Shown here: positions 8,910 through 17,712 of the stretch, one piece after another
Numbering within the stretch: position 1 is the stretch's first letter
How the letters are laid out: the number at the start of each line of letters is the position of its first letter
Source: CAIJXO01 sp964485905
GTDB lineage: Bacteria > Patescibacteriota > Minisyncoccia > Phycocordibacterales > GWA1-40-21
DNA: 59,097 nt
Direction: 5' to 3'
Assembly: GCA_964485905.1 (NCBI GenBank)
Contig: CAZAJY010000001.1
Location: forward strand, 1-59,097
Notes under the pieces: model-generated
What the model saw: only the letters and a program-made list of their open reading frames with translations
The model's database searches: none
What the model was told of the DNA's origin: nothing
Position numbers and translations under genes: made by a program

Positions 8910-9761
8910 TTATTTTCCACCTTTATTCTTTCCAACTTTCCGTCTGGTCACAATCCATTTATTGGAATATTTCTTTGGTGTTCGAGACTTTTGACCCTTA
9001 CCAACTTGCTTACCCCAACGAGTCTTAGCACGTTTAATACCTCGGCCTTGTCTTTGTTCTCCTCCACCGTATGGGTGATCAACTGGGTTCTGAGCAGTAC
9101 CTCTAACTGTTGGTCTAATACCCAACCAGCGACTTCTTCCGGCCTTACCAATGTTTATAAGTCTATTTTCATTATTTGATACTTCTCCAATACAAGCATA
9201 ACAATTATCCATTACTTTTCTGACTTCGGTTGAAGGTAATTTTAAATGAGTATAACCAGAATCATTAGCTACCACCTGCACAAAGTTACCACCGGCACGG
9301 CCCAATTTACCACCACTTCCTGGCTTAAGTTCAACATTATAAACAAAAGTACCTACACCGATTTTTTTCAAAGGCATTCGATTACCAACTTTAATTTCTG
9401 CATTTTCTGAAACCAAAAAAGAATCTCCAACCTTCATAGAATTAGGAATAATTATATATCTCTTCTCACCATCAGCATATAAAGCCAAACCAATAAAAGC
9501 TGTTCGATTTGGATCATATTCTACCGAAACAATTCGTGCTGGAATATCAATTTTATTATAAGAAAAGTCTACTTCACGAAATAATCGCTTATGTCCACCG
9601 CCTTTATGTCTAGTCGTTAAACGACCATAATTGTTTCGGCCAACATGTCTCTTACGCCCAAAGGTTAAGGCCTTTAATGGTTCGGATGCTGTAATAACCT
9701 TTCGGAATTCAATTCCGGTCATTTGTCGACGACTAGCGCTGGTTGGTTTATAATGCTTCAT
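8910..9761 (-). CDS. rplB: Ribosomal protein uL2
   Basis: Large-subunit protein needed for subunit joining and the peptidyl transferase centre. The C-terminal segments NPVDHPYGGGEQRQGRG and the earlier GAGTFVYNVEL-like GVGTFVYNVELKPG identify it. I place the start at ATG 9761 (MKHYKPTSASRRQMTG), giving 283 residues. A TTG four codons upstream would overlap rplW. Confidence 0.96.
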   Translation of the reverse strand: MKHYKPTSASRRQMTGIEFRKVITASEPLKALTFGRKRHVGRNNYGRLTTRHKGGGHKRLFREVDFSYNKIDIPARIVSVEYDPNRTAFIGLALYADGEKRYIIIPNSMKVGDSFLVSENAEIKVGNRMPLKKIGVGTFVYNVELKPGSGGKLGRAGGNFVQVVANDSGYTHLKLPSTEVRKVMDNCYACIGEVSNNENRLINIGKAGRSRWLGIRPTVRGTAQNPVDHPYGGGEQRQGRGIKRAKTRWGKQVGKGQKSRTPKKYSNKWIVTRRKVGKNKGGK

Positions 9762-9765
9762 AATT

Positions 9766-10041
9766 TTATACAAATTCTATTTTATCTCCCTTTTTCAAAT
9801 ACACGATAGCTTTCTTAACACCTGACTTCATTCCTTTCTTACCCCGAGTAAATACTTTCTTGGCTGGTAAGTTAATGATATTTACCTTAACTGGTGTAAC
9901 TTTATAGATTTCACTAACCGCCTTAGCAATATTTTTTTTATTAGCTTTAGCTGTCACTTCAAAAGTATAAACACCTAAAAGATCAGCTTGTAAACCGGAC
10001 TTTTCCGTAATTCTTGGTTTTTTAATAATTAATTCATTCAT
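9766..10041 (-). CDS. rplW: Ribosomal protein uL23
   Basis: Large-subunit protein at the exit tunnel and docking site for trigger factor and SRP. The family pattern is seen in IIKKPRITEKSG and YTFEVTAKANKKNIAKAV. The ATG at 10041 gives 91 residues, close to the usual 95. The longer reading to 10071 adds ten residues touching the rplD stop and is less likely. Confidence 0.94.
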   Translation of the reverse strand: MNELIIKKPRITEKSGLQADLLGVYTFEVTAKANKKNIAKAVSEIYKVTPVKVNIINLPAKKVFTRGKKGMKSGVKKAIVYLKKGDKIEFV

Positions 10042-10070
10042 ATTTTTATTTCTTTGCCCGATTAAAATCA

Positions 10071-10889
10071 TTATTTTGATTTAGGGATTTTTGCCTCCAA
10101 AAATTTAAAGGCTTCAGTTGGATTATCAATAATCAAATATTTATAATTCAAAACATCTAAGGGGTTAATATTTCTGAATTCATCTAATTTGACATTACCA
10201 AAATTTCCAAAAGCCCGATCCAAATTAATATCTTTAACACTAGTCGTAATATAAATAGAATTATTTTTCTTAACTAAAATCTGTTCCCCGCCCTTAATCT
10301 GGCTTAAGCCCTTTAAAATTGCCAATCCTTCCTTCGCTTTTGGAGCAGAAGTCTTTAAAGTATCTAGGAAAAAAACTTCTCCATCTCTAAATTTCTTAGA
10401 TAAAATAGTGAAGAGAGCCTTAGCTTTCATTTTTTTATTAATCTTACGATCAAAATTCTTCTCTTTTCTTGGACCATGAGCGACCCCTCCTTTTACCCAG
10501 ATTGGGGAACGAGTGGAACCATGACGAGCACGTCCCAAACCCTTCTGTTGCCAAGGCTTCTTACCACCTCCAGATACTTCTGATCGATCCTTAGTATGAG
10601 CCAAATTAGTCCTTTTATTAGACATTAAAGAAACAACAACTTGATGAACAAGATCAGCTTTCCATGCTAAACCAAAAATATCAGCCGGTAATTTTACCAT
10701 CTCCACCTTCTTACCTTCCTGACTATAAACCTGTGCTTCTAAAGCTTCAGTATTTTTGACTTCTTTATCCCGGGCCTCCTTTTTCTCCTTTCTTACTTTT
10801 GTCTTTACTTCGCCAGTTTTAACTACCTTGGCGACTTTACCGGCAATTTTGGAAGCTTTCAAATTTTTCTTCGTTGTCTCGTTTTTCAT
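10071..10889 (-). CDS. rplD: Ribosomal protein uL4
   Basis: Large-subunit protein lining the tunnel. The conserved loop region RSEVSGGGKKPWQQKGLGRARHG... is present around residues 100-125. It has a Lys-rich N-terminal extension of about 55 residues before the usual start of the fold. ATG at 10889 gives 272 residues; the frame open to 10916 overlaps rplC. In many bacteria L4 represses its own operon through the leader, which was not testable here. Confidence 0.95.
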   Translation of the reverse strand: MKNETTKKNLKASKIAGKVAKVVKTGEVKTKVRKEKKEARDKEVKNTEALEAQVYSQEGKKVEMVKLPADIFGLAWKADLVHQVVVSLMSNKRTNLAHTKDRSEVSGGGKKPWQQKGLGRARHGSTRSPIWVKGGVAHGPRKEKNFDRKINKKMKAKALFTILSKKFRDGEVFFLDTLKTSAPKAKEGLAILKGLSQIKGGEQILVKKNNSIYITTSVKDINLDRAFGNFGNVKLDEFRNINPLDVLNYKYLIIDNPTEAFKFLEAKIPKSK

Positions 10890-10899
10890 AATATTAAAA

Positions 10900-11523
10900 T
10901 TAACCGACAATTTCAATTAAAGTTCCGCGTCGGCCAGCCATTGCTCCTAAAACCAAGATTTCATTACTTGCTTGATCGATTTGCACAATCTTTAAACCAG
11001 AGATGATCACTCTATCAGAACCTGTTCGGCCTGCCATTCTCATTTTCTTTGGTACGCGACCTCCCTCTCTAGTACCGCCAGAGATAGAACCCGGCTCACG
11101 TTCGGAATGCTTTTGACCGTGGCTTCGTGGACCACCTTTAAAATTATATCTCTTAACAACGCCTTGGAAACCTTTACCTTTAGAAATAGAAGAAACGGTA
11201 ATTTTATCTCCTTCCTTAAAATTAGCCAGATCAATCTTATCGCCAACCTTTAAATTAGCTAAATCTTTTTCATCTTTTAATCTAAATTCTTTAATGAAAC
11301 GAAAATTGCCTAAATCTTTTATCTGGCCTTTTATAGCCTTATTAATATTTTTCTCTTTCTTAGTACCAAAACCCACCTGCACAGCATTATAACCATCAGT
11401 TTTCTCTGTTTTGATCTTAGTAATGATAACTGGGCCCGCTTCTAAAATCGTAACGGGTTGAACATTACCCTGATCATCAAACACCTGAGTCATATTCTTT
11501 TTTACTCCAAGAAGAAATTTCAT
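10900..11523 (-). CDS. rplC: Ribosomal protein uL3
   Basis: Large-subunit assembly-initiating protein. FLLGVKKNMTQVFDDQGN at the start and the GKGFQGVVKRYNFKGGPRSHG region are diagnostic. It has 207 residues. It is the first gene of the block running down to rplE, because rpsJ is cut off upstream by an intrinsic terminator. A spacer of about 115 bp between that terminator and rplC should hold the promoter. Confidence 0.96.
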   Translation of the reverse strand: MKFLLGVKKNMTQVFDDQGNVQPVTILEAGPVIITKIKTEKTDGYNAVQVGFGTKKEKNINKAIKGQIKDLGNFRFIKEFRLKDEKDLANLKVGDKIDLANFKEGDKITVSSISKGKGFQGVVKRYNFKGGPRSHGQKHSEREPGSISGGTREGGRVPKKMRMAGRTGSDRVIISGLKIVQIDQASNEILVLGAMAGRRGTLIEIVG

Positions 11524-11640
11524 CTCATTAAAAAATAAACACTGGCGATATGAGTAAATCTTTTTCTTACTCCTATCCCCATATTCCGCGTATTTTTACA
11601 CGTTCCAAGAGTCTAGCAAATTAACACAAAAAAGGCAAGC
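11524..11640 (-). promoter_or_regulatory. Leader of the rplC operon
   Basis: Non-coding spacer between the rpsJ terminator and rplC. On the minus strand it holds a small hairpin with stem GAGTAA / TTACTC (about 11551-11572) before rplC. No strong -35/-10 pair stands out; a weak candidate is TTGCTA followed by GTGTAAAAAT. A role as L4-type leader is only a guess. Confidence 0.35.
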
Positions 11641-11672
11641 AAAAACGCCCCGATATTAATCGGAGCGTTTTT
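11641..11672 (-). terminator. Intrinsic terminator after rpsJ
   Basis: Perfect 14-bp stem with an ATTA loop: arms AAAAACGCCCCGAT and ATCGGAGCGTTTTT in plus-strand order. On the minus strand the stem is followed by TTTTTG, 6 bp beyond the rpsJ stop. It separates the tuf-rpsJ transcript from the rplC operon. Confidence 0.9.
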
Positions 11673-11678
11673 GTCTTT

Positions 11679-12047
11679 CTAAATCATCTTCACATCAATA
11701 TTTACTCCCGAAGGTAGGGACATATTTGTCAGTGCCTCCACCACCTTAGCGGAAGGGCTGAGAATATCAATCAACCTTTTGTGTACTCTCATCTCAAACT
11801 GTTCTCGCGCATTTTTGTAGACGAAAGAAGCTCGGTTGACCGTATATTTCTTTATCTCTGTAGGTAAAGGAATAGGTCCCAGAACTTTAACGTCAAACCG
11901 CAAGGCAGTATCAATGATTTGTTTCACTGATGCATCAAGAATTTTACTATCATAGGCCCTCACACGAATTCGTAATTTTGGTACGACTTCCTTAGGAGCT
12001 ACTTTAGCAACTTTCTTGGCAGTCTTTTTAACTATTTTTTCTTCCAT
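11679..12047 (-). CDS. rpsJ: Ribosomal protein uS10
   Basis: Small-subunit head protein, in other bacteria also NusE. LRIRVRAYDSKILDASVKQIIDTA and LPTEIKKYTVNRASFVYKNAREQFEMRVHKR are diagnostic. It has 122 residues, with a Lys/Ala-rich N-terminal extension of about 20 residues. It is co-directional with tuf 57 bp upstream and followed by a strong terminator. Confidence 0.96.
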   Translation of the reverse strand: MEEKIVKKTAKKVAKVAPKEVVPKLRIRVRAYDSKILDASVKQIIDTALRFDVKVLGPIPLPTEIKKYTVNRASFVYKNAREQFEMRVHKRLIDILSPSAKVVEALTNMSLPSGVNIDVKMI

Positions 12048-12104
12048 GATTGTATTTATTCTTTCAAACGAGGGACGTACCTCTTTTGAAATGTTATTCT
12101 AACT

Positions 12105-13298
12105 TTAAGCGATTATCTTTGTTACTGCACCAGCACCAACGGTCTTACCTCCTTCACGAATAGCAAATCTTTGCTTTTCCTCAAGAGCAACTGGGGCTAC
12201 CAATTTAACCTTAAAGGTAGCAGTATCTCCTGGCATAACCATTTCAACCTTCTCCGCCAAGGTCACATCGCCGGTCACGTCAGTTGTTCGCATATAGAAT
12301 TGTGGCTTATAACCAGAGAAGAATGGAGTGTGGCGACCACCTTCCTCTTTCTTCAAGATATAAACTTCAGCTTCAAATTCAGTATGGGGGGTAACAGAAC
12401 CAGGCTTACAAATAACTTGACCACGGTGAACATCTTCTTTCTTAGTACCGCGGAGTAAGATACCAGCATTATCTCCTGCCTGGCCTTCATTTAATTGCTT
12501 ATTGAACATTTCAATACCAGTCACGGCTGTCTTAGCTGTTGGCTTGATACCGACGATTTCAATTTCTTCATTTAGTTTAACAATTCCTCTTTCAATTCTA
12601 CCAGTTACCACGGTTCCTCGGCCTTCAATTGAGAAAATATCCTCAATTGGCATAAGAAATGGTTTAGAAACATCTCGCACTGGTTCTGGAATATAATTAT
12701 CAAGAGCATCTACCAAGGTCAAAACGGATTTTGACCATTCGTCATTATTATCCTTAGCTTCCAATGCTTTTAAGGCGGAGCCACGGATCACCGGAGCATC
12801 CTTACCATCAAAACCCTGCTTTGTTAATAATTCACGAACTTCTTCTTCCACCAAATCAATTAATTCCTTATCAGGCACCATATCGCACTTGTTTAAGTAA
12901 ACGATAACCTTTGGCACACCCACCTGCTTAGCCAGCAAAATATGCTCTCGGGTCTGAGGCATAACACCATCAGTCGCGGCAACCACCAAGATCGCACCGT
13001 CCATTTGGGCAGCACCAGTAATCATGTTCTTAATAAAGTCTGCGTGTCCTGGACAATCTATGTGGGCATAGTGTCTCTTGTCCGATTCATACTCATTGTG
13101 AGAAAGAGCAATGGTAATACCACGTGCCTTCTCTTCTGGAGCACAATCAATATCGTCAACCCCTCTTAATTTAACGGTCTTGCCAGCGCGACTTAATACA
13201 TTAAGTATTGCGGCGGTCAAGGTCGTCTTGCCATGGTCAACGTGGCCAATAGTACCAACGTTAACATGTGGCTTTGTTCGATTAAAAACTTCTGCCAT
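12105..13298 (-). CDS. tuf: Elongation factor Tu
   Basis: GTPase that delivers aminoacyl-tRNA to the ribosome. The G motifs GHVDHGKTT (18-26), DCPGHADF (about 81-88) and NKCD (about 136-139) are intact, as is the C-terminal GRHTPFFSGYKPQFYMRTTDVTG. Its 397 residues are standard. A candidate promoter lies 130 bp upstream, and an S10 gene and terminator follow. Confidence 0.98.
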   Translation of the reverse strand: MAEVFNRTKPHVNVGTIGHVDHGKTTLTAAILNVLSRAGKTVKLRGVDDIDCAPEEKARGITIALSHNEYESDKRHYAHIDCPGHADFIKNMITGAAQMDGAILVVAATDGVMPQTREHILLAKQVGVPKVIVYLNKCDMVPDKELIDLVEEEVRELLTKQGFDGKDAPVIRGSALKALEAKDNNDEWSKSVLTLVDALDNYIPEPVRDVSKPFLMPIEDIFSIEGRGTVVTGRIERGIVKLNEEIEIVGIKPTAKTAVTGIEMFNKQLNEGQAGDNAGILLRGTKKEDVHRGQVICKPGSVTPHTEFEAEVYILKKEEGGRHTPFFSGYKPQFYMRTTDVTGDVTLAEKVEMVMPGDTATFKVKLVAPVALEEKQRFAIREGGKTVGAGAVTKIIA

Positions 13299-13384
13299 AA
13301 TTTTATTTTTAATTGTCTAGATGGAGTGCGCGAGAACGCTGACTCAATCCAGCCAACTAATAATTAAACTACTAATAAATGCTA

Positions 13385-13415
13385 CCTGCTTTTTAGATTT
13401 AGGCAGGTAAACTTT
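13385..13415. promoter_or_regulatory. Hairpin in the tuf leader
   Basis: Inverted repeat TACCTGC / GCAGGTA around TTTTTAGATTTAG in the spacer between tuf and the upstream secreted-protein gene. It lies downstream of the candidate tuf promoter and so would be in the tuf 5' UTR. Alternatively it helps to end transcription of the upstream gene. No U-run makes it a standard terminator. Confidence 0.45.
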
Positions 13416-13427
13416 CGACGTTTAACA

Positions 13428-13455
13428 ATATTAACAAATTAGAAAATAAAGTCAA
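13428..13455 (-). promoter_or_regulatory. Candidate tuf promoter
   Basis: On the minus strand TTGACT (13455-13450) and TAATAT (13433-13428) are separated by 16 bp. The predicted transcript has a leader of about 120 nt before tuf. Confidence 0.55.
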
Positions 13456-13457
13456 CT

Positions 13458-14363
13458 TTATAGTCCAGTAGAAATCCAGAAAAAATTGTCACTGATGTCT
13501 TCAATCTCTACCTTATCATCACTGGTGGTAGTTACTAATTTAATTTTATAAGCACCAGCCGAAAGAGATGACGGCAAATCTAAACTGTAAGTACCATCAG
13601 TCCTTTTTACTTTATGAGAATTATAGGCTGTACTACCATTACTATCTAGCAAATAAAGATAGATCAAATTATTAACAACATTGGTAACATTGGTTAATTT
13701 ATATTTAACCTCATATTCACGATTACGAACTAACTGATCGCCTCCATTGGGATAAGTGACTTTAATACTAGGAATCGGTTTCGGTAAAATTTTAAATGTG
13801 GCGTCACTGTCGTCACTAATTGTTGTTCCTACAGCATCGGTATAATAAATCCTTGCTTTATATGTGCCATCTACCAAAGGGGTAGAGGTGCCAGTGCTTA
13901 AGTTATAACACTGCGCAGTTTTTAATAAGGTTTTAAATTCGTGATTACCATTTTTTGAAGCAACTGGTAATTGACTAAGTTCGCAGGTCCCAATATTTTT
14001 AGCAGTGGAAACTAAAGCTACTCTAACTTGAGTCAAACCCGATGAGCCCCAGGTAATCGATTGGGCTATATCCAAATCAATATCCCAACTCTGTCCTCCA
14101 TTTGGTGTTAAAACCTGAATATAGGAAGTACTAGTGGCAATTACATCGGTCACTGTCGTCGTTTGACTTAGTGTTGTCGCCACCGCACGGGCCGCTACCA
14201 CCTTATCAGGAGCAATTGCCCCGATGGTAATTAAGAGTTCCACCAATTGCGATATCGTCATAGACTGAGCATTAACTCGAGTAACATTTACCACCGCTAC
14301 AAAAACAAAGACTGTAGTGATAACACATGTAACAATAAGAGATCTTAAAAAATATTTTTTCAT
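13458..14363 (-). CDS. Secreted Ig-like domain protein
   Basis: A 301-residue exported protein of unknown role. An N-terminal hydrophobic segment (residues 9-28) ending near NVTRVNAQS looks like a signal peptide. A helical segment follows (SQLVELLITIGAIAPDKVVAARAVA), a module seen in many secreted proteins of this radiation. Two beta-sandwich units then begin with LTPNGGQSWD and VTYPNGGDQLVR, a pattern like the Ser-Thr-rich Ig-like (Kre9/KNH) family. It sits oddly between fusA and tuf in an otherwise translational operon and probably has its own transcription. Confidence 0.6.
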   Translation of the reverse strand: MKKYFLRSLIVTCVITTVFVFVAVVNVTRVNAQSMTISQLVELLITIGAIAPDKVVAARAVATTLSQTTTVTDVIATSTSYIQVLTPNGGQSWDIDLDIAQSITWGSSGLTQVRVALVSTAKNIGTCELSQLPVASKNGNHEFKTLLKTAQCYNLSTGTSTPLVDGTYKARIYYTDAVGTTISDDSDATFKILPKPIPSIKVTYPNGGDQLVRNREYEVKYKLTNVTNVVNNLIYLYLLDSNGSTAYNSHKVKRTDGTYSLDLPSSLSAGAYKIKLVTTTSDDKVEIEDISDNFFWISTGL

Positions 14364-14473
14364 TAGACTAAAAATTTTAATTAGTAAAACCCGACTCCTT
14401 TTATTATAGCATATATTAAAATAACCCCAATCAATAAGATGGGGATTATTTTAATTTAGTATACTTTTAAGAC

Positions 14474-16624
14474 TTACTTCGTAGCACCCCTAGTTTCGGC
14501 GATTTCTTTGGCAATATTTGGTGGCACGATGGCATAATGATCGAATTCCATGTTAACTGAAGCTCGGCCTTCGGTCATGGAGCGCAAAGTTGTAATGTAA
14601 CCAAACATTTCTGACAATGGAACTTTAGAATCAATCACTTTATTCATCCCGCGCTCGCCCATTTCTTCAATCACTCCACGTTTGGAATTCAAATGACCGG
14701 CCACATCACCCATAAATTTCTCTGGCACCACTACTTCCACTTTCATAATCGGTTCCAAAATAACTGGTCGCGCTTTCTTGGCAGCTTCTTGGAAGGCCAT
14801 GGAAGCTGCAATTTTATAAGCGATTTCTGAGGAGTCCACATCGTGATAAGAACCGTAAGTCAATTCACAGGAAATATCGGTCATTTTATAACCAGCAACA
14901 ACACCGCGTTCCATTCCCTCTACAATACCTTTCTCAACAGCTGGAATAAACTCCACTGGAATCACTCCACCTTTAATAGAATCAATAAATTCAAAACCTT
15001 CTACCCGATGAACATTTTTCGGAATCTTTGCTCCCTCTTCCAGTGGTTGTAACGGTTTGATATTAATTTTCACATGACCATATTGACCCTTACCTCCAGA
15101 CTGTTTGATATATTTGTGTTCCGCCTCGGCTGTACCAGTAATGGTTTCTTTATAGGCCACCTGTGGCTTACCAACATTAGCTTCTACACCGAATTCTCTT
15201 TTCATGCGATCTACTAAAATTTCCAAGTGTAATTCACCCATTCCCTTCATAACGGTCTCACCAGTTTCTTGATCAGATTGAATTTTAAAGGTTGGGTCTT
15301 CATCAGATAATTTTTTCAAAGCCATACCCATTTTCTCTTGGTCGGCCTTCGTCTTTGGTTCAATACGCAAAGAAATAACTGGCTCAGGGAAAACAATTTG
15401 GTCCAAAACAATTGGATTTTCTTCATCACAAAAAGTATGAGAAGTCTTAGCCTCTTTCAAACCCACGGCGGCAGCAATTCCACCGGCATAAATAGTCTCC
15501 ACCTCTTCTCGTTTATCGGCTTGCATTCGAACGATACGGCCCAATCTTTCTTTTTTACCAGTCGTGGAATTATAAAGATAAGTACCCGAAGTTATGGAAC
15601 CAGAATAAACTCGGAAATAAGTTAATTGTCCAACAAAAGGATCAGTCTGTAACTTGAAAGCTAGAGCAGAGAATGGCTCTTCATCTGAAGCGTGTCGGAT
15701 AATTTCTTCACCAGTATTAGGATCGATACCCTTAACTGGCGGAACATCCAAAGGTGATGGCAAATAATCAATCACTGCATCCAAAACTAATTGGACTCCT
15801 TTATTTTTTAAGGCTGAACCAGTCATCACTGGGACTAAAGTGTTATCAATGGTTCCTTTACGAACAAGCTTTTTCAAAACATCTAAAGGAATTTCTTTTC
15901 CGTCTAAATAATCGCTCATGACCACCTCATCTTGCTCCACAATTTTTTCTATAGTCTCAGCTCGGTATTTTTTTGCTGTTTCTAAATATTCAGCAGAAAT
16001 TTCTTTTTCCACAATATCTTTGCCCATCTGTCCTTCAAAATAAAAGGCTTTCATCTTAAGTAAATCAATCACTGCTTCAAATTTTTCTTCCTCACCAATT
16101 GGAATTTGCATTCGAATAGCATTCTTGGTTAAGCGATTTAAAATACTTTGATAGGAACGCTCAAAAGAACCGCCGGTACGATCCAGTTTATTAATTAAAC
16201 AAATTCTTGGCACCTTATCTTCATCAGCATAACGCCAGTTAGTTTCCGACTGTGGTTCAACGCCCGCCACGCCATCAAAAACCACTACGGCACCATCTAA
16301 AACTTTTAGTGATCTTTTTACTTCAGCCGTAAAGTCAATGTGCCCGGGGGTATCAATGATGTTAAACATCATTTTTCGGCTTAAATCAGTTCCCATATAA
16401 GATGGGTTCCAATAACAAGTAATGGCAGCGGAACAAATAGTAATTCCTCTTTCTCTTTCCTGTTCCATCCAGTCGGTCACCGTATCACCTTCATGCACTT
16501 CTCCTATTTTGTGTGATTCACCAGTATAAAACAAAATACGCTCTGATGTAGTAGTCTTACCGGCATCAATGTGAGCGATAATTCCGAAGTTACGAATTTT
16601 ATCTAATGGATATGGTCGAGGCAT
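14474..16624 (-). CDS. fusA: Elongation factor G
   Basis: GTPase that drives translocation of tRNA and mRNA on the ribosome. The G motifs are AHIDAGKTTT (17-26), DTPGHIDF (about 90) and NKLD (about 145). Domain IV and V segments such as GQYGHVKI and GYKMTDISCELTYGSYHDVDSS are present. It has 716 residues. It follows rpsG by 26 bp in the classical rpsL-rpsG-fusA order. Confidence 0.98.
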   Translation of the reverse strand: MPRPYPLDKIRNFGIIAHIDAGKTTTSERILFYTGESHKIGEVHEGDTVTDWMEQERERGITICSAAITCYWNPSYMGTDLSRKMMFNIIDTPGHIDFTAEVKRSLKVLDGAVVVFDGVAGVEPQSETNWRYADEDKVPRICLINKLDRTGGSFERSYQSILNRLTKNAIRMQIPIGEEEKFEAVIDLLKMKAFYFEGQMGKDIVEKEISAEYLETAKKYRAETIEKIVEQDEVVMSDYLDGKEIPLDVLKKLVRKGTIDNTLVPVMTGSALKNKGVQLVLDAVIDYLPSPLDVPPVKGIDPNTGEEIIRHASDEEPFSALAFKLQTDPFVGQLTYFRVYSGSITSGTYLYNSTTGKKERLGRIVRMQADKREEVETIYAGGIAAAVGLKEAKTSHTFCDEENPIVLDQIVFPEPVISLRIEPKTKADQEKMGMALKKLSDEDPTFKIQSDQETGETVMKGMGELHLEILVDRMKREFGVEANVGKPQVAYKETITGTAEAEHKYIKQSGGKGQYGHVKINIKPLQPLEEGAKIPKNVHRVEGFEFIDSIKGGVIPVEFIPAVEKGIVEGMERGVVAGYKMTDISCELTYGSYHDVDSSEIAYKIAASMAFQEAAKKARPVILEPIMKVEVVVPEKFMGDVAGHLNSKRGVIEEMGERGMNKVIDSKVPLSEMFGYITTLRSMTEGRASVNMEFDHYAIVPPNIAKEIAETRGATK

Positions 16625-16650
16625 AAAAAAATAATTAACCTATTAAAAAA

Positions 16651-17121
16651 TTACCAAGCAAAGTGGGCAAAGGCTTTGTTGGCTTCGGCCATGCGGAGAG
16701 TGTTTTCTTTCTTCTTGATTGCTTCGCCTTCATTCTTAGAAGCGGCGATTATTTCATCAGCTAACTTTTTATGCATAGGGGCACCTTTCTTGGAGCGAGC
16801 CGCATCAATAATCCATTTCATAGAGAGGGCGGAACGGCGAGCCGGTCGAACTTCTACTGGCACCTGATAATTAGCTCCTCCCACTCTCTTAGATCGAACC
16901 TCAACATTTGGAGCAGTATTAGATAAAGCCAATTCAAAAATTTCCAAAGGATTAGTAGACTTTGTCTTTTCTTTTATATCATCAAACATATTATAAACGA
17001 TCTTTCGAGCGATCGTCTTTTTACCTTTTTCCATAATATAGTTCACAAATTTACTGACCTTAACGGACTTATAAACTAAATCTGGGACTAAAGCTGGTTT
17101 TGTTTTTAATTTTCCTCGCAT
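16651..17121 (-). CDS. rpsG: Ribosomal protein uS7
   Basis: Small-subunit head protein that nucleates 16S assembly. MRGKLKTKPALVPDLVYKSVKVSKFVNYIM and GGANYQVPVEVRPARR identify it. Its 156 residues are standard. It is the middle gene of the str-type operon. Confidence 0.97.
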   Translation of the reverse strand: MRGKLKTKPALVPDLVYKSVKVSKFVNYIMEKGKKTIARKIVYNMFDDIKEKTKSTNPLEIFELALSNTAPNVEVRSKRVGGANYQVPVEVRPARRSALSMKWIIDAARSKKGAPMHKKLADEIIAASKNEGEAIKKKENTLRMAEANKAFAHFAW

Positions 17122-17157
17122 TTTTTTATACTTTATATTTAATACTTATACTCAATA

Positions 17158-17574
17158 CTACTTCGCTGTTTTTGGTTTTTTAGCTCCGTATTGACTTCTC
17201 CCCTTCATTCTCTTCTCTACTCCACCGGCATCAAGCACACCACGGACAATAGTATAACGAAGTCCGACATCTTTTACACGCCCACCACGCAACATGACAA
17301 CTGAGTGTTCCTGTAAATTATGTCCCATACCTGGAATATAAGCCGTGACTTCCATACCGTTAGTTAAACGAACCCTGGCAATCTTTCGGATAGCAGAGTT
17401 TGGCTTCTTTGGAGTTTTGGTAGTGACCTTAACACAGACGCCTCTTTTAAAAGGGGCATTATAATAGGTCGGTCGATTTTCCAAAGCATTAAAACCTTTG
17501 GTCAAGGCAATAGACTTAACCTTTCTTGGTACATTTTTTCGATTTTTCTTAATTAATTGATTTATTGTCGGCAT
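17158..17574 (-). CDS. rpsL: Ribosomal protein uS12
   Basis: Decoding-centre protein of the small subunit. MPTINQLIKKNRK, the TPKKPNSAIRKIARVRLTNG loop and GGRVKDVGLRYTIVRGVLD are all present. It has 138 residues. It is first in the rpsL-rpsG-fusA operon, with a promoter very close to its start codon. Confidence 0.98.
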   Translation of the reverse strand: MPTINQLIKKNRKNVPRKVKSIALTKGFNALENRPTYYNAPFKRGVCVKVTTKTPKKPNSAIRKIARVRLTNGMEVTAYIPGMGHNLQEHSVVMLRGGRVKDVGLRYTIVRGVLDAGGVEKRMKGRSQYGAKKPKTAK

Positions 17575-17589
17575 TTCTTTTGTCTCGGC

Positions 17590-17618
17590 AATATACTACA
17601 AAGCAGAAAAAAAAGCAA
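17590..17618 (-). promoter_or_regulatory. Candidate rpsL operon promoter
   Basis: Minus-strand TTGCTT (17618-17613), 17-bp spacer, TATATT (17595-17590). The start would be about 9 nt upstream of the rpsL ATG, so the leader is very short. It lies 5 bp from the arm of the 39-bp-core element. Confidence 0.6.
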
Positions 17619-17623
17619 CTGTA

Positions 17624-17710
17624 GCGAGAGAAAATTAAAATTATTCGTCGCGTCGGAGCCCACCCGTACTCGGGAAGGGTGAAGCGCGAATAATTTTAAT
17701 TTTCTCTCGC
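17624..17710. repeat. 39-bp core element with complementary arms, copy 1
   Basis: Perfect 24-bp inverted arms (17624-17647 and 17687-17710) enclose a GC-rich 39-bp core (17648-17686). The core itself holds CACCC / GGGTG and CCCG TACT CGGG pairings. An identical core occurs at 58813-58851 with quite different arms that are again self-complementary. It lies between the end of the M50 gene and the rpsL promoter. Confidence 0.85.
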
Positions 17711-17712
17711 GT

